In this document: piece by piece, positions 53,044-62,174 of the stretch
Numbering within the stretch: the first letter of the stretch is position 1
Layout: the number at the start of each line of letters is the position of its first letter
Source: Xylophilus ampelinus
GTDB taxonomy: Bacteria; Pseudomonadota; Gammaproteobacteria; Burkholderiales; Burkholderiaceae_C
DNA length: 64,000 bases
Reading direction: 5' to 3'
Assembly: GCF_901875635.1 (NCBI RefSeq)
Contig: NZ_CABFMN010000090.1
Span: forward strand, 5,567 to 69,566
Notes under the pieces: generated by a model
What the model was told of the DNA's origin: nothing
Database searches by the model: none
The model's input: only the letters and a program-made list of their open reading frames with translations
Program-made: the position numbers and the translations under genes

Positions 53044-53070
53044 ACCAGAACATTTGCTGGTTATTCTGGT
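53044..53070. promoter_or_regulatory. Candidate Lrp operator between dadA and the Lrp-family gene
   Basis: ACCAGAA (53044-53050) and TTCTGGT (53064-53070) form an inverted repeat around an AT-rich centre in the 154-bp divergent gap, the expected place for autoregulation and dadA control. Confidence 0.45.
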
Positions 53071-53150
53071 GAATTGCAGCAAAATCCACTGTCCAAATCA
53101 GTGCAAAGCGGGCATACCGCCCGGAAGAGCACCGCTTTCCAGGCCATGCC

Positions 53151-53630
53151 ATGACCGTTGCCAGTCTCGACCGCACCGACCGACGCATCCTCGACATCCT
53201 CCAGCGCGAGGGCCGCATCGCCATCACCGAACTCGCCCAGCGCGTGGGCCTGTCGACCTCGCCCTGCTCCGAGCGCGTGAAGCGGCTGGAGAAAACCGGC
53301 GTCATCACCGGCTACCACGCCCGCGTGTCGCCCGAGGCGGTCGGCAAGACGCTCCTGGTCTTCGTCGAGATCAAGCTGTCGGCCAAGTCGGGCGAGGTCT
53401 TCGACAAGGTGCGCAACGAGCTGCTGCACATGCCCGAGGTGCTCGAATGCCACCTGGTGTCGGGCGACTTCGACTACCTCGTGAAGGCCCGCCTGCGCGG
53501 CATGGGCGAATACCGCCATCTGCTGGGCAACATCCTGCAGAAGATGCCCGCATCGGCGGCCGCCGACTCGCGCAGCTACGTGGTGATGGAAGAGATCAAG
53601 GAGACGCTGGCGCTGCCGCTGGACCGCTGA
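53151..53630 (+). CDS. Lrp/AsnC-family transcriptional regulator
   Basis: A 159-residue regulator with an N-terminal helix-turn-helix ([38 protein letters not shown], read across the motif) and a C-terminal RAM ligand domain ([38 protein letters not shown]). The RAM motif GDFDYLVK is intact. Size and sequence are close to Lrp proper. It diverges from dadA, so it likely activates dadA in response to alanine or leucine. Confidence 0.95.
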   Translation: MTVASLDRTDRRILDILQREGRIAITELAQRVGLSTSPCSERVKRLEKTGVITGYHARVSPEAVGKTLLVFVEIKLSAKSGEVFDKVRNELLHMPEVLECHLVSGDFDYLVKARLRGMGEYRHLLGNILQKMPASAAADSRSYVVMEEIKETLALPLDR

Positions 53631-53639
53631 GCGGCGTGC

Positions 53640-55045
53640 TCAGGCGGGCGCCAGCGGCAGGTGCAGGTCGAAACGCGCGCCGCCGCCGGGCTCGTTGCCG
53701 GCCGTGAGGCTCGCCCCGTGCGCCTGCATCACGGCCTGCGCCAGCGACAGGCCCAGCCCCAGCCCCGACGCCGCCTCGCGGGCGCGGGCGCCGCGGTAGA
53801 AGCGCTCGAACAGGTGCGGCAGTTCGCCCGCGTCGATGCCGGGCCCTGCGTCGGCCACACGCACGATGGCCCGCTGCGCCGGCAGGTCGGCCAGCAGGTT
53901 GACCGACACGGCGCTGCCGGCCGGGGAGTACTTGATGGCGTTGTCCAGCAGGTTGGTCAGCGCCAGTTGCACCGCGACGCGCGCCGACACCGCGACCACC
54001 CCGCGTTCGCCGGCCAGCGACAGGCGCACGCCGCGCTGCTGTGCCACCGGCTCCATGCGCCGCAGCGTTTCCTCCACCAGTTGGCGAAGCGGCAGGCGCT
54101 CGAGCTCGCCGCGTTCCTGGCCGGCATCCAGGCGTGCCAGCACCAGCAGCTCTTCCACCAGCAAGGTGAGCGACTCCACCTCGTCGAGCGCCGAGCGCAG
54201 CGTGTCGACATACGCCGCCGCATCGCGGGGGCGGCGCAGCGCGATCTCCAGCTCGGCGCGCAGCCGCGACAGCGGCGAGCGCAGTTCGTGCGAGGCGTCG
54301 GCCGTGAAATTCCGCTGTGCCTCGATGCCGTGCTCCAGCCGGTCGAGCATGTCGTTGAGCGTGTCGACCAGGCGCCCGATCTCGTCGGGCGTGCCGGGAT
54401 GCGGCAGCCGCCCGGCCAGGTTGCGCTGCCCGATGCGCCGGGCTTCGTCGACGATGTCGTCGATGGCGCCGAACACGCGCCGCGTCAGCAGCTCGCCCGC
54501 AATGCCCAGGGCCAGCATGAGCACCAGTGCGAGCAGCACCAGCATCACGCCGGCGCTGGTCACCGCATGGTTCACGTCGTCCAGCGACGCTGCGACCTGC
54601 ACGGCCAGCACGTCGGGCCGGTTGGGCACCGACACCGACACCATGCGGGTGGGCTCGCCCGCATAGCGCTGCAACAGCGTGAACACCGGGCCGCCCGCGG
54701 CCAGGCGCTCGCGCAGGTCCGCCGGCACCGGCAGCGAACCGGTGCCCAGGTTGGCGCTGCGGGCAGCCACGGCGCCGTCGCTGTCGACGATCTGCACCAG
54801 GCGATCGACCCGCGCGTAGGTCGGGGTGCGGGCGCGAGGCGTCTCGTGGACCACCAGCCCCGAGCCGGGTTCGGACATCGCCAGCAGCCCGGCCTCGACC
54901 TCGGCCAGTGCGAACAGCGCATCGTCCAGCTCGCCGCGCAGGTTCTTGGAGAAGGCCCAGGTGCCCACCGCCACGGCCACCGCCATCACCAGCGCGACGA
55001 CCAGGAAGTGCACCAGCGCCAGCCGGCGCCGAAAGCTCAGCACCT

Positions 55046-55049
<4 letters not shown>
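53640..55049 (-). CDS. Two-component sensor histidine kinase
   Basis: A 469-residue membrane kinase. Segment 1 is LVHFLVVALVMAVAVAVGTW (about 12-31), a periplasmic domain of about 130 residues follows, and segment 2 is VMLVLLALVLMLALGIAGEL (about 165-185). Then come HAMP (GRLPHPGTPDEIGRLVDTLN), the phospho-acceptor His in FTADASHELRSPLSRL, the N box NLLDNAIKYSPAG, and G boxes VADAGPGIDAGELP and ASGLGLGLSLAQAV. It overlaps the response regulator gene by four bases. The stop is 10 bp from the end of the convergent Lrp-family gene. Confidence 0.95.
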
Positions 55050-55723
<674 letters not shown>

Positions 55724-55785
55724 GGAAAGAGGCCACGAAGCGGGAGGACGGGGCGGAAAGTATGCCCGGTCGACGGCTGTGCGGG

Positions 55786-55828
55786 CCTGAAGAACTCTTC
55801 AGGATTTCTTGGGACTTTCTTCAGGGTC
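55786..55828 (+). promoter_or_regulatory. Three tandem 11-bp repeats with an inverted half-site, likely response-regulator box
   Basis: TCTTCAGGATT (55796-55806), TCTTGGGACTT (55807-55817) and TCTTCAGGGTC (55818-55828) are direct repeats with exact 11-bp spacing. CCTGAAGA at 55786-55793 is the perfect inverse of the first unit. They lie in the 164-bp gap between the response regulator gene and the lipid operon. Confidence 0.6.
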
Positions 55829-55887
55829 GCCTGGGTAAGGTCCGGGCTCCAACAGCTCATCCCGACGGCGCGGCACTCCTGGCTTCC

Positions 55888-56805
55888 ATGATCGAATCGT
55901 CCCTTTCCGCCCATCGTCCGGCCCTCTCGGGCGCGGTCCTGCTGCTGCCGGGTCTGTGCAGCACCGCCGACGAGCTGCTGCACCTGCAATCGGCCCTGCG
56001 CCGTGCGGGCTGGGCCTTCAGCACGCCGCACATCGAGGGCTACTCCTTCGATGCCTCGCGCCAGCGCCAGGTCGCCGGCCGCTTCTCCGACTGGGTCGAG
56101 CGCGTCTGCGACGAGTTCCTGGCGCTGCGCCGCGAGTACGGCACGGTGCTGCTCGCGGGTATCTCGGCCGGGGCCTCGCTGGCGCTGGCCGCCGTCGCCC
56201 GGCTCGGCCTGAGTGCCGACGGCCTGGTGCTGATGTCGACCACGCTGCGCATGGACGGCTGGTCGGCCAGGCGCGGCGGCTGGCTGCTGCCGCTGGCGCT
56301 CTACACCCCGCTCGGCCGCCTGTGGCGCTACCGCGAGCGCACGCCCTACGGCGTGAAGAACGAGCGCGTGCGCGCCTGGATCGAGCAGGAACTCAAGCAG
56401 CGCCGCATCTCGCGCGCCGGCTGCGCCGCCATCGGCGTGGGCCACCTGCGCGAATACGACCGCCTGCGCCGCGCCGTGCGCCGCAGCCTCTCGCAGATCC
56501 GCTGCCCGGTGTTGGCGCTGCATGCGCGCCACGACGAGGTGGCCAGCCTGTCGAACGTCGAGCTGCTGGCCCGTGGCCTCACGCAGGCATCACTGCATAC
56601 CGTGGTGCTGGAGAACAGCTACCACATGATCTCGATCGACAACGACCGCCGCCAGGTGGCCCAGGAAACGATCGACTTCGCCCGCGCGGTGGCCGAAGGC
56701 CACCGCTCTCCCTCCCCCCGTCGAAAGCTGAGGCCATGTCCACACCCACCTTCGCCACCGTTTCCCGCATCGTGCAGGACGAGCACGCCTGCGACCCGGC
56801 CCTGA
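55888..56805 (+). CDS. Alpha/beta-hydrolase fold protein
   Basis: A 305-residue serine hydrolase. The nucleophile Ser is in LLAGISAGASLALAA (about 92), the Asp in LALHARHDEVASLS and the His in VVLENSYHMISIDNDR. GAVLLLPGLCSTADELL forms the oxyanion strand. It resembles monoacylglycerol-lipase/carboxylesterase-type proteins. The last 70 bp overlap the ACP gene in another frame, and those final 23 residues are Pro/Ser-rich and not part of the fold. It is the first gene of the plus-strand lipid operon, so release or transfer of an ACP-bound acyl chain is a plausible role. Confidence 0.88.
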   Translation: MIESSLSAHRPALSGAVLLLPGLCSTADELLHLQSALRRAGWAFSTPHIEGYSFDASRQRQVAGRFSDWVERVCDEFLALRREYGTVLLAGISAGASLALAAVARLGLSADGLVLMSTTLRMDGWSARRGGWLLPLALYTPLGRLWRYRERTPYGVKNERVRAWIEQELKQRRISRAGCAAIGVGHLREYDRLRRAVRRSLSQIRCPVLALHARHDEVASLSNVELLARGLTQASLHTVVLENSYHMISIDNDRRQVAQETIDFARAVAEGHRSPSPRRKLRPCPHPPSPPFPASCRTSTPATRP

Positions 56806-57026
56806 TCCGCCGCGACGTGCCCCTGGCCGACCTGGGCCTGGACTCGCTGGCCCTGATGGAATTCATCTTCTCGGTCGAGGATGCCTTCCACCTGCGCCTG
56901 CCCGAGGACAAGCTCGACCCGCGCGAAGCGGGCATCACGCTGGGTGACCTGTGCGACGCGATCGACGCGCGCCTGGCCGAGGAGCAGGCCGAAGGCGCTG
57001 CGAGTGCGGCGCCCGCGCATGCCTGA
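56736..57026 (+). CDS. Acyl carrier protein
   Basis: A 96-residue carrier protein. The phosphopantetheine attachment Ser is in VPLADLGLDSLALMEFIFSV (about 37), and the four-helix pattern ends DAIDARLAEEQ. It is a specialised ACP distinct from housekeeping AcpP by sequence and by its long Ala-rich tail. It overlaps the hydrolase gene by 70 bp and lies 10 bp before the ketosynthase gene. Together the pair looks like a small stand-alone acyl-elongation module. Confidence 0.92.
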   Translation: MSTPTFATVSRIVQDEHACDPALIRRDVPLADLGLDSLALMEFIFSVEDAFHLRLPEDKLDPREAGITLGDLCDAIDARLAEEQAEGAASAAPAHA

Positions 57027-57036
57027 GCGTCGCGCG

Positions 57037-58269
57037 ATGAAGAACGAGCCCCTGGCCATCACCGGCCTCGGTGCCGTGACGCCGCTGGGCGCCAACGTGC
57101 GTGCCGTGCACGACACGCTGTCCGACAACCTGTGCGCCGTGGCGGCACGCGAGGTGGTGATCGAGGGCGTGGAGCGCTTCACCTTCGGCGCCGCGGCCTG
57201 CGTCGGGTTCGAGGAGCGGCAGGTGCGCGGGCCCTCGGGCGTGGCCCTGGACCGCGGCACCGCACTGGCGCTGACGGCCGCACGCGAAGCGGCCGCGCAG
57301 GCCGGACTCACGGGCGATGCGCGCCCGGTGGAGCCCGAGCGCCTGGGCGTGTACTGGGGCGCCGGCATGGGCGGCGCGTCCAGCTTCGACCAGAGCACCG
57401 AGCAGCTCTATGCACGCCACCGGCGCCTGCGGCCCACCACCGTGCTGACCACGATGCCCAACGCGGCGGCGGCCGAGCTGTCGATGGCCTTCGGGGCGCG
57501 TGCCGCCTCGATGGGCTATGCCTGCGCCTGTGCCTCCTCGGCCGTGGCGATCGGCGAGGCGATGCGTGCCATCCGTGCGGGCTGGGTCGACATGGCCGTC
57601 GTCGGCGGCCACGAAGCCCTGCTGTCGCCGGGCGTGATCGCGAGCTGGCAGGCGATGAAGGTGCTGGCGCCGGTGAACGGCGACCTGCGCACGGTGTGTC
57701 GTCCCTTCGCCCATGATCGCGCCGGCTTCGCACTCGGCGAGGGCGCCGCGGCCCTGGTCATCGAGTCGGTGGAGTCCGCACGCCGCCGCGGTGCGCCGGT
57801 GCTGGCGCTGCTCTCGGGCTACGGCACGAGTTGCGACGCCGCACACATCAGCACGCCGGACAGTGCGGGCCAGGTGCGCGCCATGAAGGCAGCGCTGGCC
57901 GATGCCGGGCTCGCACCTGCAGACATCGGGCACGTCAATGCGCACGGCACCGGCACACTCGCGGGCGACGTGGCCGAGGCCGGTTCGCTGGCCGAGGTCT
58001 TCGGCGCGCGCGGCGTGCCGGTCAGCGCGACCAAGGCCCTGCATGGCCACCTGATGGGTGCAGGCGGCGCGGTGGAGTTGATCTGCGCGCTGCATGCGAT
58101 GCAGACGGCTCGCATGCCTGCCTGCGCGAGCGCCCCTGCCGATGCGCTCGGCATCGACCTCGTGCAGGGCCCTTCGCCGCGCACGGTGCCGCCGCCACGG
58201 CACGTCATGTCGAACTCCTTCGCCTTCGGCGGCACCAACGCCGTGCTGATCGCGAGCCGGCCCGATTGA
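57037..58269 (+). CDS. Beta-ketoacyl-ACP synthase (FabF-like)
   Basis: A 410-residue thiolase-fold condensing enzyme. The active-site Cys is in GYACACASSAVAIGEAMRAI (about 166), the first His in VNAHGTGTLAGD and the second His in TKALHGHLMGAGGAVELI, so the Cys-His-His set is intact. The C-terminal MSNSFAFGGTNAVLI is standard. The start at 57037 follows a GAG signal; an ATG at 57019 would overlap the ACP gene by 8 bp. It would extend an acyl chain on the neighbouring ACP. No ketoreductase or dehydratase is present in the operon. Confidence 0.94.
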   Translation: MKNEPLAITGLGAVTPLGANVRAVHDTLSDNLCAVAAREVVIEGVERFTFGAAACVGFEERQVRGPSGVALDRGTALALTAAREAAAQAGLTGDARPVEPERLGVYWGAGMGGASSFDQSTEQLYARHRRLRPTTVLTTMPNAAAAELSMAFGARAASMGYACACASSAVAIGEAMRAIRAGWVDMAVVGGHEALLSPGVIASWQAMKVLAPVNGDLRTVCRPFAHDRAGFALGEGAAALVIESVESARRRGAPVLALLSGYGTSCDAAHISTPDSAGQVRAMKAALADAGLAPADIGHVNAHGTGTLAGDVAEAGSLAEVFGARGVPVSATKALHGHLMGAGGAVELICALHAMQTARMPACASAPADALGIDLVQGPSPRTVPPPRHVMSNSFAFGGTNAVLIASRPD

Positions 58270-58343
58270 TCCGTCGCAAGACCTTGCCCGACCCTGAACG
58301 CCGCAGTCAGTCGATGTTCACGCGTCGCACCTAGCATCCCGCC

Positions 58344-58796
58344 ATGTCCACCGTGCGCCTGCGTCGCCTGCTGTCCACCCGGTGCCTCGCCTGGTGGATC
58401 GGCGCATTGCTGCTGTCGGCGCTGCAGCCGTTCATCGCGGTGCATTTCCGCAGCGACGGCTGGGAAGATGAGCCAGGCTTTCGCATCCGGCCCCTGAGCC
58501 AGACGACCCAGTTCGAACAGGACGGGCGGCTGGAGCATGCGCACGAGCAAGAGACCACGCTGTTCGTGCCGCTGGGCGCCGGCATGCAGTCGTCGCACGG
58601 TTTCGGTGATGTCATCGGCGCCCTCGCCGCGCTGCTCGCGCTGGTGCTTGCGCTCGCGGTGCCGAGAATCGCGACCGCCCTGCGCCTGGCGATGCCGGCG
58701 CGCCACCGCCCCTGCCCCCGGGGCGGCCCACCCCCACCTTCGGCGCCCCGGCGGGCGCGCCCCCCCGCGCTCGCACCTCCCCCGGTCTCCTGCTGA
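58344..58796 (+). CDS. Small membrane protein of unknown function
   Basis: A 150-residue protein with two hydrophobic segments (CLAWWIGALLLSALQPFIAV, about 15-34, and VIGALAALLALVLALAVP, about 90-107) separated by a soluble, acidic stretch, and a Pro/Arg-rich tail that may be disordered. No family is recognised. It sits between the ketosynthase and PAP2 genes on the same strand, so it could be a membrane partner of this lipid operon. Confidence 0.5.
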   Translation: MSTVRLRRLLSTRCLAWWIGALLLSALQPFIAVHFRSDGWEDEPGFRIRPLSQTTQFEQDGRLEHAHEQETTLFVPLGAGMQSSHGFGDVIGALAALLALVLALAVPRIATALRLAMPARHRPCPRGGPPPPSAPRRARPPALAPPPVSC

Positions 58797-58868
58797 ACGC
58801 GGCGCGCTGCGCCGCCGGCCCCGTCGCGGCCCTGCCGCGATGGACGATCGTTTCCGCCGGAGCCGACC

Positions 58869-58934
58869 ATGAACTCTTTGTCTCCTTCACTCCCAGGGGT
58901 GCGGCGCGAGCGCCTTGCGCGAGGCCACGAATGA
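58869..58934 (+). CDS. Possible 21-residue leader peptide coupled to the PAP2 gene
   Basis: A 21-codon frame (MNSLSPSLPGVRRERLARGH plus one Glu) whose TGA overlaps the ATG of the PAP2 gene. The overlap would couple translation of the downstream genes to this short peptide. No strong ribosome-binding site was seen. Confidence 0.25.
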   Translation: MNSLSPSLPGVRRERLARGHE

Positions 58935-59512
58935 CGCATCCCGACACCGCCCTGTTTCTGCTGATGGCCGCAGGCCCCTCACCCGCCTCCTGGCTGCTGC
59001 CCATCGCCTCCGCGATGGCCGACGGCGGCGCCTGGCTGTGCGCCGCCCTCATGGGCTGGGCCGCGTGGCGCCAGCCGCGCGACCGCAGCTACCTGCTGGC
59101 GGCGCTGGCGATGGCCGGCGTCGCGTCCTTCCTGGCACATGCGCTCGCGGACCGGATCGGCCTGCCGCGGCCCTTCGTGCTGGGCCTGGCCCCCGCCCAT
59201 ATCGCGCACAGCCCCAGCGCCGCCATGCCCAGCACCCATGCGACCGTGATGTTCTTCATCGCGCTGGCGCTGGCGGCCCGGCCCAGCCTGCGCCGCTGGG
59301 CACCGGCGGCGGCGCTGCTCGCGCTTGCCACCGGCTGGGCACGGGTCTACGTGGGCGTGCATTTCCCGTCGGACATCGCCGGGGGCCTGGTGCTCGCGCT
59401 GGCAGTGCAAGGCCTCTACATCGCCCTGCAGTGGCTCGCGACGCGGCGCGTGGCACCGGCCTTCGCACGCATCCAGCAAGGCGTCGGACCGACGCACGGG
59501 CGCGTGCCATGA
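58931..59512 (+). CDS. PAP2-family membrane phosphatase
   Basis: A 193-residue integral membrane phosphatase with about five hydrophobic segments. The acid-phosphatase triad motifs are present: a basic first motif region (ADRIGLPRPF), PSTHATVMFF with the His near 99, and RVYVGVHFPSDIAGG with the catalytic His near 145. Relatives include undecaprenyl-pyrophosphate phosphatases and the LpxE/LpxF lipid A phosphatases. Beside ArnT/ArnC/NaxD-type genes, a lipid A or undecaprenyl-phosphate substrate is the best guess. Its stop overlaps the GT2 start (ATGA). Confidence 0.92.
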   Translation: MTHPDTALFLLMAAGPSPASWLLPIASAMADGGAWLCAALMGWAAWRQPRDRSYLLAALAMAGVASFLAHALADRIGLPRPFVLGLAPAHIAHSPSAAMPSTHATVMFFIALALAARPSLRRWAPAAALLALATGWARVYVGVHFPSDIAGGLVLALAVQGLYIALQWLATRRVAPAFARIQQGVGPTHGRVP

Positions 59513-60579
59513 GTGCGGTGCAAGGCGCCCTGCTTCGCCACCGGCCCGCTCCCATGGGTGCACTGCCGACGATGCCACCCCGCCTGGCAGCGGTCACGTC
59601 CGAGCCCGTGCCCCAGGCCGCACGCGCGCCGAACGCGCCGAGCCTGTCCTGCGTCGTGCCCTGCTTCAACGAAGCGGCCAACCTGCGCCACCTGCTCCCG
59701 CTGCTGGAACGCACGCTCGAGCAGAGCGGCCTGCGCTGGGAGGTGATCGTGGTCGACGACGGCAGCACCGACGCCACGGCGCAGGTGGCGCGCGAGTGGT
59801 GCCAGCTCGCGGGCTTTCGCTGCCTGAGCCTGTCGCGCAACTTCGGCAAGGAGGCGGCACTGAGCGCGGGCCTGTCCGCCGCTCGCGGCGATGCGGTGGT
59901 GCTGCTCGACGGCGACCTGCAGCACGCGCCACAGCTGATCCTGTCGATGGTGGCCCACTGGCGTACGGGCGCCGAGGTGGTGTACGCCGTGCGCGAAAAC
60001 CGGGCCGACGAAGCCGCGTTCAAGCGCTGGGGCAGCCATCTCTTCTACCGGCTCGTCAACGCCGCGAGCCGCGTGCCCCTGCCCGAGGACGCCGGCGACT
60101 TCCGGCTGATGGACCGCAAGGTGGTCGACGCGCTGCTGTCGCTGCCCGAGCGCAGCCGCTTCATGAAGGGGCTCTACGCCTGGGTGGGCTTTCGCGCCGT
60201 CGCCCTGCCCTACACGCCCGCGCCGCGCGCCCAGGGGCGCAGCCGCTTCGGCGCGCTGCGCCTGCTGCACCTGGCGCTGGACGGCCTGACCTCCTTCACC
60301 ACCTGGCCGTTGCGGCTGATCAGCATCCTGGGCCTGGCGATGGCGCTGCCGGCCATGGGGTACGGCACCTACCTGGTGCTGGAACACCTCGTGTCGGGCA
60401 ACCCGGTGCCGGGCTGGACCACCATCGTCGTCAGCCTCATGTTCTTCATCGGCATCCAGATGCTGTCGCTGGGCGTGGTGGGCGAGTACGTCGGCCGCAT
60501 CTTCGAGGAGGTCAAGGGACGCCCGCTCTTCGTCGTGCGCGAGCACAGCGGCAAGGGCCTCGAGGAGACGGCGCCGTGA
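59509..60579 (+). CDS. GT2 polyprenyl-phosphate glycosyltransferase (ArnC/GtrB type)
   Basis: A 356-residue enzyme. The N-terminal GT-A domain shows SCVVPCFNEAANLRHLLPLL, VIVVDDGSTDATAQVA, LSRNFGKEAALSAGLSAARGD and the DxD-like VVLLDGDLQHAP (about 145). AGDFRLMDRKVVDALLSLPE is typical of the GtrB/ArnC group. Two C-terminal membrane segments follow (LISILGLAMALPAMGYGTYL and IVVSLMFFIGIQMLSLGVVG). Such enzymes load a sugar from a nucleotide donor onto undecaprenyl phosphate at the inner face of the membrane. Start and stop each overlap the neighbouring gene by four bases. Confidence 0.94.
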   Translation: MSAVQGALLRHRPAPMGALPTMPPRLAAVTSEPVPQAARAPNAPSLSCVVPCFNEAANLRHLLPLLERTLEQSGLRWEVIVVDDGSTDATAQVAREWCQLAGFRCLSLSRNFGKEAALSAGLSAARGDAVVLLDGDLQHAPQLILSMVAHWRTGAEVVYAVRENRADEAAFKRWGSHLFYRLVNAASRVPLPEDAGDFRLMDRKVVDALLSLPERSRFMKGLYAWVGFRAVALPYTPAPRAQGRSRFGALRLLHLALDGLTSFTTWPLRLISILGLAMALPAMGYGTYLVLEHLVSGNPVPGWTTIVVSLMFFIGIQMLSLGVVGEYVGRIFEEVKGRPLFVVREHSGKGLEETAP

Positions 60580-62174
60580 ACCCCGCGCCGGCGCGCCCAC
60601 GCGGCGCGCGCGGCGATGCGGCCTTCCTCCTCGCCGCGGCGCTTTGGCTGGCGCTGAGCATCGGCTGGCGGCCGCTGACCTCGCCGGACGAAGGACGCTA
60701 CGCCGGTGTGGCCTACGCCATGCTGCAGTCGGGCGACTGGCTGGTGCCGCGCCTGAACGGGCTGCCCTTCTTCCACAAGCCGCCGCTCTTCTATTGGATC
60801 GGCGCCGCGGCCATGGCCGTCGCCGGTCCGCACCCGTGGGCCGCGCGCCTGCCTTCGCTGATGGGCGCCTGGCTGGCGGCGGGTTCGCTCTTCTGGTTCC
60901 TGCGCCGCCACGCCTCGCGCGCGCAAGCCCGCCTGGCGACCGCGGTGCTGTGCAGCGCGCCCTTCTTCTACGTGGGCGCGCAGTTCGCCAACCTCGACAT
61001 GCTCGTGGCCGGCTGCATTTCCGCCTGCGTGCTGGCGGCCGCGGACGCCTCCCTGGCCTGGGAGCGCGGCCAGCCCTGGCGCGGCGCGCTGGCGCTCGCC
61101 TTCGCGTCCGCCGCGCTGGGGCTGCTGGCCAAGGGCCTGATCGGCGTCGTGCTGCCGGCGGGCGTGTTCGTGCTCTGGGCCTTCGCCGGCCGGCGGCCGC
61201 GCGTGCTGCGGCTGGCCGCCTGGTGGCCGGGCTGGCTGCTGCTGGTGACGATCGCCGGGCCGTGGTTCGTCGCCATGCAGCGTCACTTCCCGGCCTTCTT
61301 CGACTACTTCGTCATCACCCAGCACTTCCGGCGCTTCGCGGCGAGCGGCTTCAACAACGAGCACCCCTTCTGGTTCTACCTGCCGGTGATGCTCGGCCTG
61401 TGCCTGCCATGGTCGGCGTGGCTGATGGCCGCCAGGCGCCGGCCGGCGGGCGAGCCGGGCCCGGCGCGACGCCGGCTCGACGATGTCGACCTGCTCATGC
61501 TGGCGTGGGCCGTGGTGGTCGTGCTGTTCTTCTCGCTGCCCCGCTCCAAGCTCATCGGCTACGTGCTGCCCGCCCTGCCGCCGCTGGCGACCGGCATCGC
61601 GCGCCTCGCCGGGCGCGCCGCCACGGGAGCGGCCGGCCGCCGCCTGCTCGGTGCGACGGCCGGTGCTGCCGCGCTGGCCTGCCTGGGCAGCGTGGTGCTG
61701 GCGGCTCGCCTGGGCACGCCGCCCGACGCCACCCTTCGCCTGCCCGCCGGCCAGGCCGTGGCGCCGGGCGATCGGGTGGTGATGCTGGACCAGTACTTCT
61801 ACGAGCTGCCCTTCTATTGGCGCATGCCGGCGCCGGTGGTCGTGGCGGCCGACTGGCGACCCGAGGTGGCGCAGGCCAGCGACAACTGGCGCAAGGAGTT
61901 GGCCGACGCCGCCCGCTTCGATCCCGCCTCCGCGGCGCGGCTGCTGCAGCCGATCGAGGCGCAGCCTGGCCTGCTGTGCGGTGCAGGACGTACCTGGGTC
62001 ATCGGCCCGTCGAACGCCCAACTCGTCGCACCCTGGGTGCTGGGCCTAACGCTGGTCACCTTCAACGCCCACATCGCCGTGTGGCGCCACGATGGCCGAC
62101 CCGGCGAGGCCCCGGACTGCCTGTCGCACACCGGAGCCCCGGGCGCCATCCCGCTCGCGGGTGCACCCGCATGA
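60576..62174 (+). CDS. ArnT-like GT39 glycosyltransferase
   Basis: A 532-residue membrane enzyme with about ten to twelve hydrophobic segments. Its first periplasmic loop carries the acidic catalytic motif (LTSPDEGRYAGVAYAMLQSG, about 34-53) and the conserved FFHKPPLFYWIGA. The gene starts with GTG overlapping the GT2 stop (GTGA). Members take a sugar from undecaprenyl phosphate and transfer it to lipid A or proteins at the periplasmic face. The C-terminal soluble part (about 395-530) matches the position of the ArnT periplasmic domain. Lipid A phosphate is the likely acceptor in this context. Confidence 0.92.
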   Translation: MNPAPARPRGARGDAAFLLAAALWLALSIGWRPLTSPDEGRYAGVAYAMLQSGDWLVPRLNGLPFFHKPPLFYWIGAAAMAVAGPHPWAARLPSLMGAWLAAGSLFWFLRRHASRAQARLATAVLCSAPFFYVGAQFANLDMLVAGCISACVLAAADASLAWERGQPWRGALALAFASAALGLLAKGLIGVVLPAGVFVLWAFAGRRPRVLRLAAWWPGWLLLVTIAGPWFVAMQRHFPAFFDYFVITQHFRRFAASGFNNEHPFWFYLPVMLGLCLPWSAWLMAARRRPAGEPGPARRRLDDVDLLMLAWAVVVVLFFSLPRSKLIGYVLPALPPLATGIARLAGRAATGAAGRRLLGATAGAAALACLGSVVLAARLGTPPDATLRLPAGQAVAPGDRVVMLDQYFYELPFYWRMPAPVVVAADWRPEVAQASDNWRKELADAARFDPASAARLLQPIEAQPGLLCGAGRTWVIGPSNAQLVAPWVLGLTLVTFNAHIAVWRHDGRPGEAPDCLSHTGAPGAIPLAGAPA

